Assembly (NCBI GenBank): GCA_043228905.1
Contig: JBHGNT010000005.1
Span: 12,524,001 to 12,588,000 of the forward strand
Length of the DNA: 64,000 bases
Direction of reading: 5' to 3'
DNA from: Azolla caroliniana
Lineage: Eukaryota > Polypodiophyta
The notes under the pieces were generated by a model, which searched no databases, had not been told where the DNA came from, and saw only the letters and a program-made list of their open reading frames with translations. A program made the position numbers and the translations under genes. Positions 55,279 to 64,000 of the stretch are shown one piece after another; position 1 is the stretch's first letter; each line of letters opens with the position of its first letter.

Positions 55279-55323
<45 letters not shown>
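55276..55323 (+). repeat. (TGA)n microsatellite starting at the PHT1 stop codon
   Basis: About sixteen TGA triplets in frame, the first being the stop codon of the transporter. They lie in the 3' UTR and offer repeated in-frame stops. Confidence 0.95.
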
Positions 55324-55324
<1 letters not shown>

Positions 55325-56260
55325 GAGAAGAGACTACTGACTGGTCCCGTCCCGTCCCATTATAGATCTACTACATTTCACATCAATACTACTAAATAAA
55401 TAAATAATAGAATTTCACATTAGGTGTGAAATGCCTAATTTATTATGTATGTCATATTCTAAGAGTCTAAGGCCACATTTACTTATACATATAATACTAC
55501 CACATCTTGTCAAATGTCACACTTCCATGAATGCAAAATGGTGATCATGCATGGCTCCCAAGGTGGTCGGTCACTTCTCGGCATGCATTTCTCCAACCAT
55601 TCTACGTAGTATATTTATTATATGCAGGCACTCTAATCATTGGTGAACTTTTCCTACTTCATGCCTAGCCTTTTTCACTCTCTTGTGCCCCCTTGCTTGC
55701 TAAAGCGAAATCTTGTTGTACATATCATTTTCTTCACCTTTTGAAATTTATCATTGTTTTTGGGCTTCAATCAAGACTACCCCATTTCTAATAATAATTG
55801 CAACTTATCATACTAACTCCTCCAATATCGTTAGGGTGTTGGTAACATTTACTCTTAAGGGGAGTGTAAAACTAGTACTGTTGGATTTGAAGGATGTAAC
55901 CTCCAATCCGTCTACTCCTTGTGATTTTGGGACTTCTCTATACGTAAGATTGGTTCTCCATGTCCCATATGGAAGTCTCCCTATAGTCGTCGTAAGTACA
56001 TTATGCCATGGCCAAGGGTCCAACTTCTTGTATGTTCTCTATGGTGGGGAACTCGGTCTCATGATGTGGTGGGTGCAGAATAGGAACGTTGTAGAGATGC
56101 TATGTTTCACGATAAGTTGATGTTTGGGTCGAAGTGATTACATTAATTCCAAACATATTAGGATCCAATGTTAATTTAGTGAATGCATTAATTAATTGCG
56201 TTTTACTCTTCTGTCGTGGCTTTGAATCACGATCAGGCAACCATGGCTTGATGATGTGGT
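55324..56260. other. PHT1 3' flank without a further gene
   Basis: Possible polyadenylation signals (AAATAAATAAATAATA) lie at about 55394-55409. A 135-codon ORF (55713-56120) shows no domain and odd composition, and is not called as a gene. Confidence 0.5.
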
Positions 56261-56864
56261 TGTTAGGAGAATATTAATATACACCCTTGTTTTGGAGAGA
56301 GAATATTGATATTGTAAAAGAATACGTGCGGAAGCTTATGCGACACACACAAAATGCACAATCTGTTGTCCGGAAATACAATAGTTAGGTAAACATAGAG
56401 AATGTAGATACATAGTATGAAAGAGAGAGAGAGACAGAGAGGTGAGGAAGTTGGGTTTCGAACCCAAAACGTAGTGCTTGTAGTGCTAACAACTTACCAC
56501 TAGGGTATAGTAATTACGAAAACAGAGATAGAGAGAGAGACAGAGATAGAGATAGAGCAGACAACAATACTTGATTCAAAATAATCAACACTCTGTACAT
56601 AAACCTATGCTCAGAGAGGAATCTTTATACAAGCCTTGATGAGTGGGTTGACACAAGTACTGACAAGTACTTGAATGCTCATTAGTTGAGCCTGACATTA
56701 ACAACCTATAATATTCCTATTTAGTAAAGTAGGAATATATGCCCCTAACGGCCTGTCCGATTCCATTCGACTCGGCCTAGCCGATCGCTCTTCATTTCTC
56801 TTCATTTGATCTAGCTCTCAGTATCTTCAGTTGATCTGACCCATGTTGAGCTTGTTTCTCAACA
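56261..56864 (-). mobile_element. Copia G LTR (3' LTR)
   Basis: It starts TGTTAGGAGAATATTAAT and ends GCTTGTTTCTCAACA, followed by a purine tract on the minus strand (CTCCCCTCAAGC on plus). It is 604 bp and includes (GA)n runs and a tRNA-like segment. No partner LTR is in the window. Confidence 0.75.
56440..56512 (-). other. tRNA-like module inside the copia G LTR
   Basis: Minus strand: A-box-like TAGTGGTAAGTTG and, about 30 nt later, B box GGGTTCGAAACCC, whose arms form a perfect T-stem-like palindrome (GGGTTTCGAACCC on plus). It runs in the element's sense direction, unlike the gypsy module. Confidence 0.5.
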
Positions 56865-57530
56865 CTCCCCTCAAGCTCAACTTGAGGTTCTTCGTCAGCT
56901 CCAATTGGTCCATTGCTTTCTCAGCTCCGTCTCCCCTTTGTTCGGTTGGTTCCGGATCCAGCTCGTTCTCTTGGCCAGTCCCCCTGCATCCATCCTTAGC
57001 TTCTTCAACCGTCCCGAAATCGAATTCCACATCTGATTCTACTTTTCGGGCTTCATCTCTATTCCGCATGCTTTGGTTTTCGCTATTTCCCCCCCTCAAG
57101 TTCGGTCTGTGGAGGTGCTACATACCAAGCTCACTCGGAAAATGCCGCAACTGGTCTAGGCCGAGAGGTTTGGTGAAGATAGATCAACAACTTGCCAATA
57201 TATCAGAACATATATGAGTTCCACTTCACCGGAGAGGACACACTTGTGCACAAAGTGGTAGTGCATCTCGATGTGCTTCGTGCAAGCATGGAAGACAGGG
57301 GTTTTGGCTAGCTGAATGCTGTTGAGGTTGTCACAGTATATCACTGTTGGCTCGGACACCTCCATCTACAGATCCATTAATAGCCTCTTCAGCCACATGG
57401 CTTCGCATGTTGCAACAACCTCTTACTGCTCCAAGCGATCACAACGCTTCCAAGAGAAAACACAAAGCCTGATGTAGACCTTCGATCGTCGGCATTTTCG
57501 GCCCAATCGGCATCCGTGTAGCCGACATGT
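56865..57530 (-). pseudogene. Copia G pol remnant (RNase H)
   Basis: Minus-strand RNase H pieces of a copia H-like family: HVGYTDADWAENADDRRSTS and FVFSLGSVVIAWSSKR, then VIYCDNLNSIQLAKTPVFHA and KHIEMHYHFVHKCVLSGEVE. They are in different frames, with SSTEAEYR lost between. The rest of the polyprotein would lie beyond copia F, outside the window. The 290 bp nearest the LTR (56865-57155) are serine/proline-rich 3' sequence without a domain. Confidence 0.75.
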
Positions 57531-58097
57531 TGTCTGGCTACACCGGTCGGATATAATAATGATAGAAAAACAAGAACTCGCCCACAACCGAGTCGAATGT
57601 AGAATAGGAAACACAAGCAGAAATAAAGGGATAATAGAAATGAAAGTGCACAAGGTATACCGTGGAAAAACCCCAAATCGGGTAAAAAACCACGGGTGCC
57701 CACAAACACCAAACAAATCACTATAAGAGAGATATACAATGATCGAACTCATAGGTACCGACCTAGGCTCGTACACTTCACCGACAGGCGGTTACAATAG
57801 AGAAGCTCTCACTACCCCTTTCTCTCTCTCTCTCTCTCTAGCTATGGTTGCTCTGCTGTAGAGACAATAACCTCGCACACGTTGTACACAGTTACAGAGA
57901 CAACTTACACTGCAATCCAATGAACCATACTACACTAACTGTTAACCTCGCTAATAATAAGGTTGCCCTAGTTATGTTTATACCTAGGTAAGTTTCAGGC
58001 TATTTACCTAACTGGCCTTAATAGGCTCGACTCAAACCTATTTACATTTTCGTGTGTTCTGAATTTGGTCCCTCTGAAAGGGACCTAATTCTCAACA
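57531..58097 (-). mobile_element. Copia F LTR (3' LTR)
   Basis: It starts TGTCTGGCTACACCGG within copia G RNase H and ends GACCTAATTCTCAACA before a polypurine tract (AACTCCCCC on plus). It has the copia D-type layout: CCACAACCGAG, GTGGAAAAACCCC, ACAGGCGGTTACAATAG, a CT run and a TTTATACC region. The CCGG hairpin array is absent. Confidence 0.75.
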
Positions 58098-59402
58098 AAC
58101 TCCCCCTTCACTTCGGATGGGGCTTCACTAGTCCAACCCGACTCCGACATGCTTCTAGTCTTTCTGCCGACAACATTTTTGTGAGCATGTCGGATCCCTT
58201 CTCTGATGTGTGGATTTTCGTCAGAGCAAACTCCCCTTCTTCTACTTGTTCTCGGAGCTAATGATATCGCCTTCGATGTGTTTGGTCCTCGAGTGGTAGG
58301 TCACATTCCTAGCAAGGTGGATGCCACTTTGGTTGTTGCAATAGAGTCGGAATTCACCTTGTTGAATTCCTCGCTCTTCGACAAACTCCTTCATCCATAT
58401 CATTTCCTTGCCGACATCGATAACTGCCATGTACTCGGGTTCCGTGGTCGACAATGCCACAACTTTTTGCAACCTTGATTGCAACGAGACGGTTCCCCCT
58501 GCACAAATCATCACATACTCGGATGTGAACCAACTGGTATCTACATCAGGCAACATGTTCGAGTCAGTAAAGCCTTCTAATATGGGGTTACCTGAACAGA
58601 ATCAAAGACACATGCTCAAAGTGCCTTTCAGGTATTGAAATATCCACTTAACTGCTATTCAATGCTCTCTTCTGGGGTTACTCATGTATCGGCTGACAAC
58701 TCCGACAACATATCCAATGTCCGGTCTGGTACATATCATCACGTACATCAGGCTTCCGACTGTTAAGGCATATGACACCTTCATCATTTCAGCTTTCTCC
58801 ATCTTCATTTTTGGACTTTGTTTCTTGAACAACTTGCAATTTGCCGAAAGTGTCGATTCAACCGGCTTTGCATTCGCCATGCTGAACCTTTGGAGCACCT
58901 TTGTCACGCATTTCTCCTATGACAGCCATAATATCTTCTTAGTCCAATCCCGGACTATGTGCATCCCCAAGATTTGTTTTGCGGGATCCATGTATTTCAT
59001 TGAGAATGACTTGCTCAAGGCCTTCTTCAGCAATCAAATCTTCACTTGGTCCCGTCTAACAATCAACATGTCGTCCACGTACCTCAAAAGGATTAGGAAG
59101 TCTCCGTCGTCGAACTTCTTCATGAACACACAATGGTCGGCCTGTGTCATGTGGTATCCATGATCGGTCATGAAGGAGTCGAACTTCAGTTACCATTGCC
59201 AGAGAGCTTGCTTCAGTCCGTATAAGCTCTTCTTCTATTGGCACACCAGGTTCTCCCTCCCTTTCTTGATGAATCCTTCCGGTTGTTGCATGTAGATCTC
59301 CACTTCGAGGTCACCGTGTATGAATGCCATTTTGACATCTAACTACTCCTTCTCGAGGTCCATGCTTGTGGCTATATTTAACACCATACAAATGGATGTC
59401 AC
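58098..59402 (-). pseudogene. Copia F pol remnant (RT and RNase H), split by copia E
   Basis: Minus-strand copia D-like pol with frame breaks. RNase H (TSEYVMICAGGTVSLQSRLQ, ALSTTEPEYMAVIDVGKEMI, YCNNQSGIHLARN) is at 58242-58556, the RT thumb (PYAL/SYALTVGSLMYVMICTRPD) at 58659-58907, and the RT core (DVKMAFIHGDL, SLYGLKQA, YVDDMLIV) at about 59020-59350. Stops occur in several places. At 59398-59402 (GTCAC) copia E interrupts; RT continues at 63892 with VVKVT preceded by [10 protein letters not shown]. Confidence 0.82.
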
Positions 59403-59706
59403 TGTTGAAGACAAAGGCCGTCAATGCGGAAGATCAAGTAGCATTCGATTCAAGTTGAGTACCTGCGTATGACAGTTTACCAAGATCGTGCACAGAGAGA
59501 GAGAGAGAGAGAGAGCAGGCACAAAAATGACTCTTTCTATTTCATAGAAACAATAATACAACCAACCTTACAAAAAGGTTACAAGGTCACTATATATAGT
59601 GACCGACTTAGGGCAACTACCATTTATGCTAATTACACAAATGGCCCAAACTTGATCTATACAAAGGGATAGTGTGAATACGTCCATTATACACTTGTAT
59701 TCGACA
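59403..59706 (-). mobile_element. Copia E LTR, left (3' LTR)
   Basis: 304 bp, TGTTGAAGACAAAGG...GTATTCGACA. It differs from the right LTR only by one GA unit of a microsatellite, as far as I can see. It is flanked by GTCAC on both outer sides. Confidence 0.95.
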
Positions 59707-59899
59707 CTCCCCCGTAATGGGCGTATACATGGGTTATCTAAGATTACAGGTATAAACCTAGGTTCTCGGACATATCAGTTTTGTTCGAGTCGGCAGGGTC
59801 CGAAGGCAGAAGACCGGACTGGTCGGGTCGGAAGAGTTGAAGCCGATCATTAGGGAACTGATGTCGGTTGTCTGAAACCATCCTGCGCTGTGTCCGGAT

Positions 59900-62800
59900 C
59901 TAACCGGACTGGTTTGTCGTTACGCCCATCTGATGCCGAAGGGACCGAAAGCGGTCTGCCGAAAGACACTTGGTCATTCCATCTGCGACATTGTCGGTTG
60001 TGGATATTTTCTCTAGACCGATTTTCCCTGAAATGACGCAGTCCCGGACGAAGTGATATCGAACGTCGATATGTTTGGAGGCGTTGTGGTGAACCGGATT
60101 TCTCGACAAGGCAACAACACCTTGACTGTCGCTATAGACAACTGGAGCCGAGTCATGGTCGACTTGCCGAAACGTGTGCGCCAGCCGGCCGAGCCACAAA
60201 GCTTCTTTTGCAGCGTCGGACGCAGCTACATATTCTGCTTCGGTCGTTGAGGTCGCTGTGCACTCCTGAAGTTTTGACTTCCACGAAATTGCTCCATTGC
60301 CGAATTTGAAGCAGTATCCGGTTGTTGATTTCCGACTGTCTATACAGCCGGCGAAGTCCGAGTCGGTGTAACCGACTACGCCTGAGGTTGAGTTCGGACC
60401 GAAAAGAATGCCGTGATCTTTTGTGCCAGCCAGATATTTGAACACATGCTTGACTGCGTTCCAATGCGATCGGCCAGGATTGTGCATAAATCTGCTAACG
60501 ACTCCTACGGCATGAGAGATATCAGGCCGTGTCGCGACCATCAGGTACATAAGGGAGCCGACTGCCGGTGCATACGGTACCGACTTCATATCTTCCCCCT
60601 CCGGACCGGATGTCGGGCAGTCTCGCTGAGAGAGCCGAAGATTCATGGGGAGCGGGGTTGAAGCAGATTTGGCTGATTGCATGTTGAAGCGTTCCAAGAC
60701 ACGTCCGATATAGTCGGTCTGAGACAAAAAAAGATGTCGTTTATCGCGATGCCGACTAATCTTCATGCCGAGTATGTGTCGTGCCGGACCGAGGTCCTTC
60801 ATGGCAAACTTCAACCGCAGTTGCCGAATGAGATCGGCAAGTTCGCCCGCGTGGCGTCCAGAAATTAGCATGTCGTCCACGTAAATGATGAGGAAGATGG
60901 GTGATCCATCTTGAGCTGTGTTGGTAAAAAGACAATGGTCCTCATCGCTTTTGGAGAAGCCGATCGATTGGATGAAGTCGTCAAACTTCTTGTACCATAT
61001 TCGCGGTGCCTGTTTGAGGCCGTATAGACTCTTCCTGAGTCGGCAGACTAGATGTTCTTGGCCAGTTGCCACGAAGCCTTTTGGCTGCTCCATATAAATT
61101 TCCTCTTCAAGATCACCATGGAGGAAGGCTGTTTTGACATCTAGCTGAATCAGCTCCAAGTTGTCGGCTGCCACTACGCCGAGTAGAAAACGAAGGGTTG
61201 TCATTTTCACCACTGGTGAAAAAATCTCGTCGAAGTCGACGCCATATTCTTGTCGGAAGCCCTTCGCAACTAATCTGGCCTTGTACTTTGGGGTGGTCGA
61301 ATCAGACGTCTCTTTTAGTCGATAAACCCACTTGCAAGGAAGAGCACGTCGATTCTTAGGTAATTCGACCAGATCCCAAGTCTTGTTTGCCCGAATGGAG
61401 TGCATTTCCGACTCCATCGCCAGATGCCAGGTGGCTGAATCGACAGATGTCGATGCTTCTTCGTAAGACGTCGGTTCGCCGGCGTCGGTAAAAAAAATTC
61501 CAGGAGAATACCTCTCCGGAGGTTGCGATAGTCTCTCGGATCGTCGGGGTATGATTGGACTGGTCGCATCGGGTATCGAGGTCGGATGGTCCGAAAGCGA
61601 ATTATTCTGCTGTGCCGAGTCAGAGTTGTCCGAGTCGGTGGTGTAAGGTTCAGCTACCCGTGAAGCTGACCGTGTGTTAAGAGCGGGGCCTTCTTGAAGG
61701 GTCGGCACATCGGAAAATGTTACCCTTCGGACTTCGATCGGTTTTTCGATTGATGGATTCATAGCCGACTCGTTGAACACAACGTCCGAACTTCGAACGA
61801 TTTGTCTGCGTTCGGGGTCCCAGAGTCGGTATCCCATTTCGCCGTCTGATCCATATCCAAGGAAGATGCATTTCCTGGACCGAGGTGCAAGTTTTCGGCG
61901 ATCATCTTTCGGAATAAGGGCGTACGCCTCGCATCCGAAGATCCTCAGCTTGTCGTAATTCGGCTTACTGCCGATCCATAGTTCCTGAGGAATTTGAAGT
62001 CCTAGAGGTCTGCTTGGCGACATATTGATTATGTGTACTGCCGTGAGTAGAGCCTCTGCCCAGAAGCCATCCGACAGTCCGGAGTGTTGGAGCATGGAAA
62101 CTATCCGTTCTTGGATTGTCCGATTCATGCGTTCGGCAATCCCGTTTTGCTCCGGACTGTGTGGTGCCGTAAATTCACGTCGGATGCCGCGTTGTCGGCA
62201 AAATTTGACGAATTCTTCTGATTTGAACTCTCCCCCATTGTCGGTCCGAAAGCATTTCAGTTTTCGGTCAGTTTGATTTTCTACCATAGCGAGCCAATCG
62301 GAGAAGATCGAGAAGACACGATCTTTGGTGCGAATTGGATAAGCCCACACCTTTCGAGTCGAATCGTCAATAAAACTGACGAAGTAAGAGGCACCGCCGA
62401 GAGACTGATGCGGCATTGGGCCGCAGACGTCCGAGTGGACTAAATCGAGAGGTCTCGTTTCTCTTGGTGCTGATGTCGGGTGTGATGCGGCTGCTTGTTT
62501 GCCATACTGGCAATGTTCGCAGAATTGATGGTCCGAGAAGGAGAGTTTAGGGATGTATCCGGCTCTAGATAGGTGCGTAATGCCGGCCTTGCTGAGGTGT
62601 CCTAATCTTCTGTGCCATAGTGATGACACAGGAATATCCACCAAAAACAGGTTACCCTCTCTGAGCGTAACATGTAACGGATACAGTGAGTGTATCTTGG
62701 GTCCTCTAGCAAGCAGGAGGTTCCCCCTGTGGAGTGTCCACCCTCCCGAAGAAAAACCGGCACGAATGCCGTCTTCATCTAGTTGTCCGACTGAGATCAA

Positions 62801-63580
62801 TGGCCTTGAGAGCTCGGGTACATGTCGGACATTGTGAAGTACAAGTGTAGAGCCACCTGCAAGGTTGAGCTCTACTGTGCCGATTCCAATGATGTCACAG
62901 TGTTGCGAGTTGCCGACTCGAACTGAGTCGGAGTGACGGATCGTATATTGCCGAAACTGGGATCGATGAGGAGTCACGTGAAATGACGCGCCCGAATCTA
63001 AGAGCCATGTGCTCGATTCTTCAGTCGTCAGCAGAACTTCTGATCCGACTGGATTTTCGATTGATAGTATATTCGGGTCGTTTGGTAGCACATCAGCTGA
63101 GAAGCTGACGTAATTGATCTCCTCATGCCGGCCACTCTTCTTGTCTGATTTCTGAGACTTGTCGTTCTTGTTCTTGAGTGCGCGGCAGTCGGCTTTGATA
63201 TGTCCGGGTTTCTTGCAATAGTTGCAGATTCGATTATCCCGTGACTGGCTCCGTCTTCGCTGATTGTTCGGCTGCCGTGAGGAATCTCTTCCTCGTATGT
63301 TCGATCGGTCTGTCGAACCTTGTACTACATAAGCGTCGTCTGTTGAGTCTTTGGCGAAAGACTTTCTCCGAGCTGCTTCGGTCAGGATTGCGCTCGTGAC
63401 TTCGGAGTATTTAACAGCCGTGGTTGACGCGTTGCACACGGTTGTGACGAAAGTTTCCCATGATGAGGGAAGGCTGCTCATGAGTATCATCGCTCTGAGT
63501 TCATCCTCGATTGCCGTCCCCTGAGATGAGATTTGGGAGCTTATGCTTTCGTACTCATTGAGATGTGCTCTGATACCAGA
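59900..63580 (-). CDS. Copia E polyprotein, open but missing the gag N terminus
   Basis: The minus frame is open from the primer site to a stop at 59900 (about 1226 residues). It has the zinc knuckle CNYCKKPGHIKADC near 118, protease LLDSGASFHV near 198, integrase D-D-E (HSDVCG, RTDNGGEF, PEQNGIAERMNR) at about 390, 455 and 488, RT with YVDDMLISG near 907, and RNase H from GYTDSDFAG near 1074 to DNVADGMTKCL. The first gag residues (AHLNEYESISS, SSLPSSWETFV) correspond to about residue 120 of copia D gag. The first 115 or so residues and any ATG are missing, and no start is evident before an internal Met. The frame is otherwise clean. It is a recent insertion of a gag-truncated copy that probably needs help from a full-length relative. 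Confidence 0.88.
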   Translation of the reverse strand, partial: SGIRAHLNEYESISSQISSQGTAIEDELRAMILMSSLPSSWETFVTTVCNASTTAVKYSEVTSAILTEAARRKSFAKDSTDDAYVVQGSTDRSNIRGRDSSRQPNNQRRRSQSRDNRICNYCKKPGHIKADCRALKNKNDKSQKSDKKSGRHEEINYVSFSADVLPNDPNILSIENPVGSEVLLTTEESSTWLLDSGASFHVTPHRSQFRQYTIRHSDSVRVGNSQHCDIIGIGTVELNLAGGSTLVLHNVRHVPELSRPLISVGQLDEDGIRAGFSSGGWTLHRGNLLLARGPKIHSLYPLHVTLREGNLFLVDIPVSSLWHRRLGHLSKAGITHLSRAGYIPKLSFSDHQFCEHCQYGKQAAASHPTSAPRETRPLDLVHSDVCGPMPHQSLGGASYFVSFIDDSTRKVWAYPIRTKDRVFSIFSDWLAMVENQTDRKLKCFRTDNGGEFKSEEFVKFCRQRGIRREFTAPHSPEQNGIAERMNRTIQERIVSMLQHSGLSDGFWAEALLTAVHIINMSPSRPLGLQIPQELWIGSKPNYDKLRIFGCEAYALIPKDDRRKLAPRSRKCIFLGYGSDGEMGYRLWDPERRQIVRSSDVVFNESAMNPSIEKPIEVRRVTFSDVPTLQEGPALNTRSASRVAEPYTTDSDNSDSAQQNNSLSDHPTSIPDATSPIIPRRSERLSQPPERYSPGIFFTDAGEPTSYEEASTSVDSATWHLAMESEMHSIRANKTWDLVELPKNRRALPCKWVYRLKETSDSTTPKYKARLVAKGFRQEYGVDFDEIFSPVVKMTTLRFLLGVVAADNLELIQLDVKTAFLHGDLEEEIYMEQPKGFVATGQEHLVCRLRKSLYGLKQAPRIWYKKFDDFIQSIGFSKSDEDHCLFTNTAQDGSPIFLIIYVDDMLISGRHAGELADLIRQLRLKFAMKDLGPARHILGMKISRHRDKRHLFLSQTDYIGRVLERFNMQSAKSASTPLPMNLRLSQRDCPTSGPEGEDMKSVPYAPAVGSLMYLMVATRPDISHAVGVVSRFMHNPGRSHWNAVKHVFKYLAGTKDHGILFGPNSTSGVVGYTDSDFAGCIDSRKSTTGYCFKFGNGAISWKSKLQECTATSTTEAEYVAASDAAKEALWLGRLAHTFRQVDHDSAPVVYSDSQGVVALSRNPVHHNASKHIDVRYHFVRDCVISGKIGLEKISTTDNVADGMTKCLSADRFRSLRHQMGVTTNQSG
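63567..63578 (-). promoter_or_regulatory. Primer binding site, initiator tRNA-Met (copia E)
   Basis: TGGTATCAGAGC on the minus strand, two bases inside the 5' LTR at 63581 and fused directly to mid-gag codons. Confidence 0.9.
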
Positions 63581-63886
63581 TGTTGAAGACAAAGGCCGTC
63601 AATGCGGAAGATCAAGTAGCATTCGATTCAAGTTGAGTACCTGCGTATGACAGTTTACCAAGATCGTGCACAGAGAGAGAGAGAGAGAGAGAGAGCAGGC
63701 ACAAAAATGACTCTTTCTATTTCATAGAAACAATAATACAACCAACCTTACAAAAAGGTTACAAGGTCACTATATATAGTGACCGACTTAGGGCAACTAC
63801 CATTTATGCTAATTACACAAATGGCCCAAACTTGATCTATACAAAGGGATAGTGTGAATACGTCCATTATACACTTGTATTCGACA
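63581..63886 (-). mobile_element. Copia E LTR, right (5' LTR)
   Basis: 306 bp, virtually identical to the left LTR, followed by GTCAC at 63887-63891. Confidence 0.95.
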
Positions 63887-63891
63887 GTCAC

Positions 63892-64000
63892 CTTCACTAC
63901 TGGGGCAAAAATCTCGTCGAAATCCACTCCTTTCTTCTGCTGGAAGCCCTTCACCACAATGCGGGCTTTGTACCTTGGTGGATTTCCAACGTGTCCCGGT
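63892..64000 (-). pseudogene. Copia F RT, N-terminal side, continuing past the window
   Basis: Minus translation [20 protein letters not shown] ending VKVT joins the RT at 59402 across copia E. Upstream parts of copia F lie outside the window. Confidence 0.85.

Noticed and set aside
55713-56120. 135-codon plus-strand ORF after PHT1
   Set aside because: No recognisable domain, no start context and odd composition; probably a chance ORF.

Overview
The window is nuclear DNA of a land plant. It holds one clear host gene, a PHT1-type phosphate transporter with a single-exon CDS and a typical 5'-UTR intron, set among nested retrotransposons. Initiator-Met primer sites, Tnt1-like Ty1/copia polyproteins, a plant L1-type LINE and AT-rich spacers fit a large plant genome. 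A fern or other early-diverging vascular plant is my guess; the species cannot be fixed from this sequence.

Layout. 1-1.4 kb: the end of a Ty3/gypsy LTR sits inside the 3' part of a LINE-like ORF. 1.4-5.5 kb: gene-free AT-rich DNA with two local tandem duplications. 5.5-29.6 kb: a copia/gypsy cluster. It contains copia remnant J, degenerate copia A, a split and rearranged gypsy copy (gypsy2, 12.5-13.2 and 26.0-29.6 kb), copia fragments B and C, and a young, apparently intact gypsy element (gypsy1, 16,953-24,317) inserted in copia C. 29.6-31.1 kb: spacer with about five 167-bp tandem units. 31.1-42.5 kb: an L1-like LINE (minus strand) split by an intact copia element D with 707-bp LTRs that look identical and a CAAAG target duplication. 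42.5-43.15 kb: an old gypsy-family solo LTR. 43.15-51.25 kb: copia remnant I (plus), interrupted by an AT-rich insertion K, itself interrupted by copia H. 51.2-56.3 kb: a copia gag remnant, then the PHT1 gene with its promoter and 3' flank. 56.3-64 kb: a three-level nest, copia G containing copia F containing copia E.

How the parts work. The transporter would import phosphate with protons across the plasma membrane; a P1BS-like box and a TATA box lie upstream. Gypsy1, copia D and possibly copia E are the young elements, judged by near-identical LTRs, target duplications and open frames. The main points for a second look are: a conserved -1 frameshift signal between gag-pro and pol in both gypsy copies; tRNA-like (A box/B box) modules inside LTRs; CCGG-rich hairpin minisatellites and a U3 block shared by copia and gypsy LTRs but missing from the old gypsy solo LTR; TATA boxes lying in inverted repeats; a target duplication split between two distant LTRs; and young copia elements that have lost the gag capsid region. 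All comparisons were made by eye.
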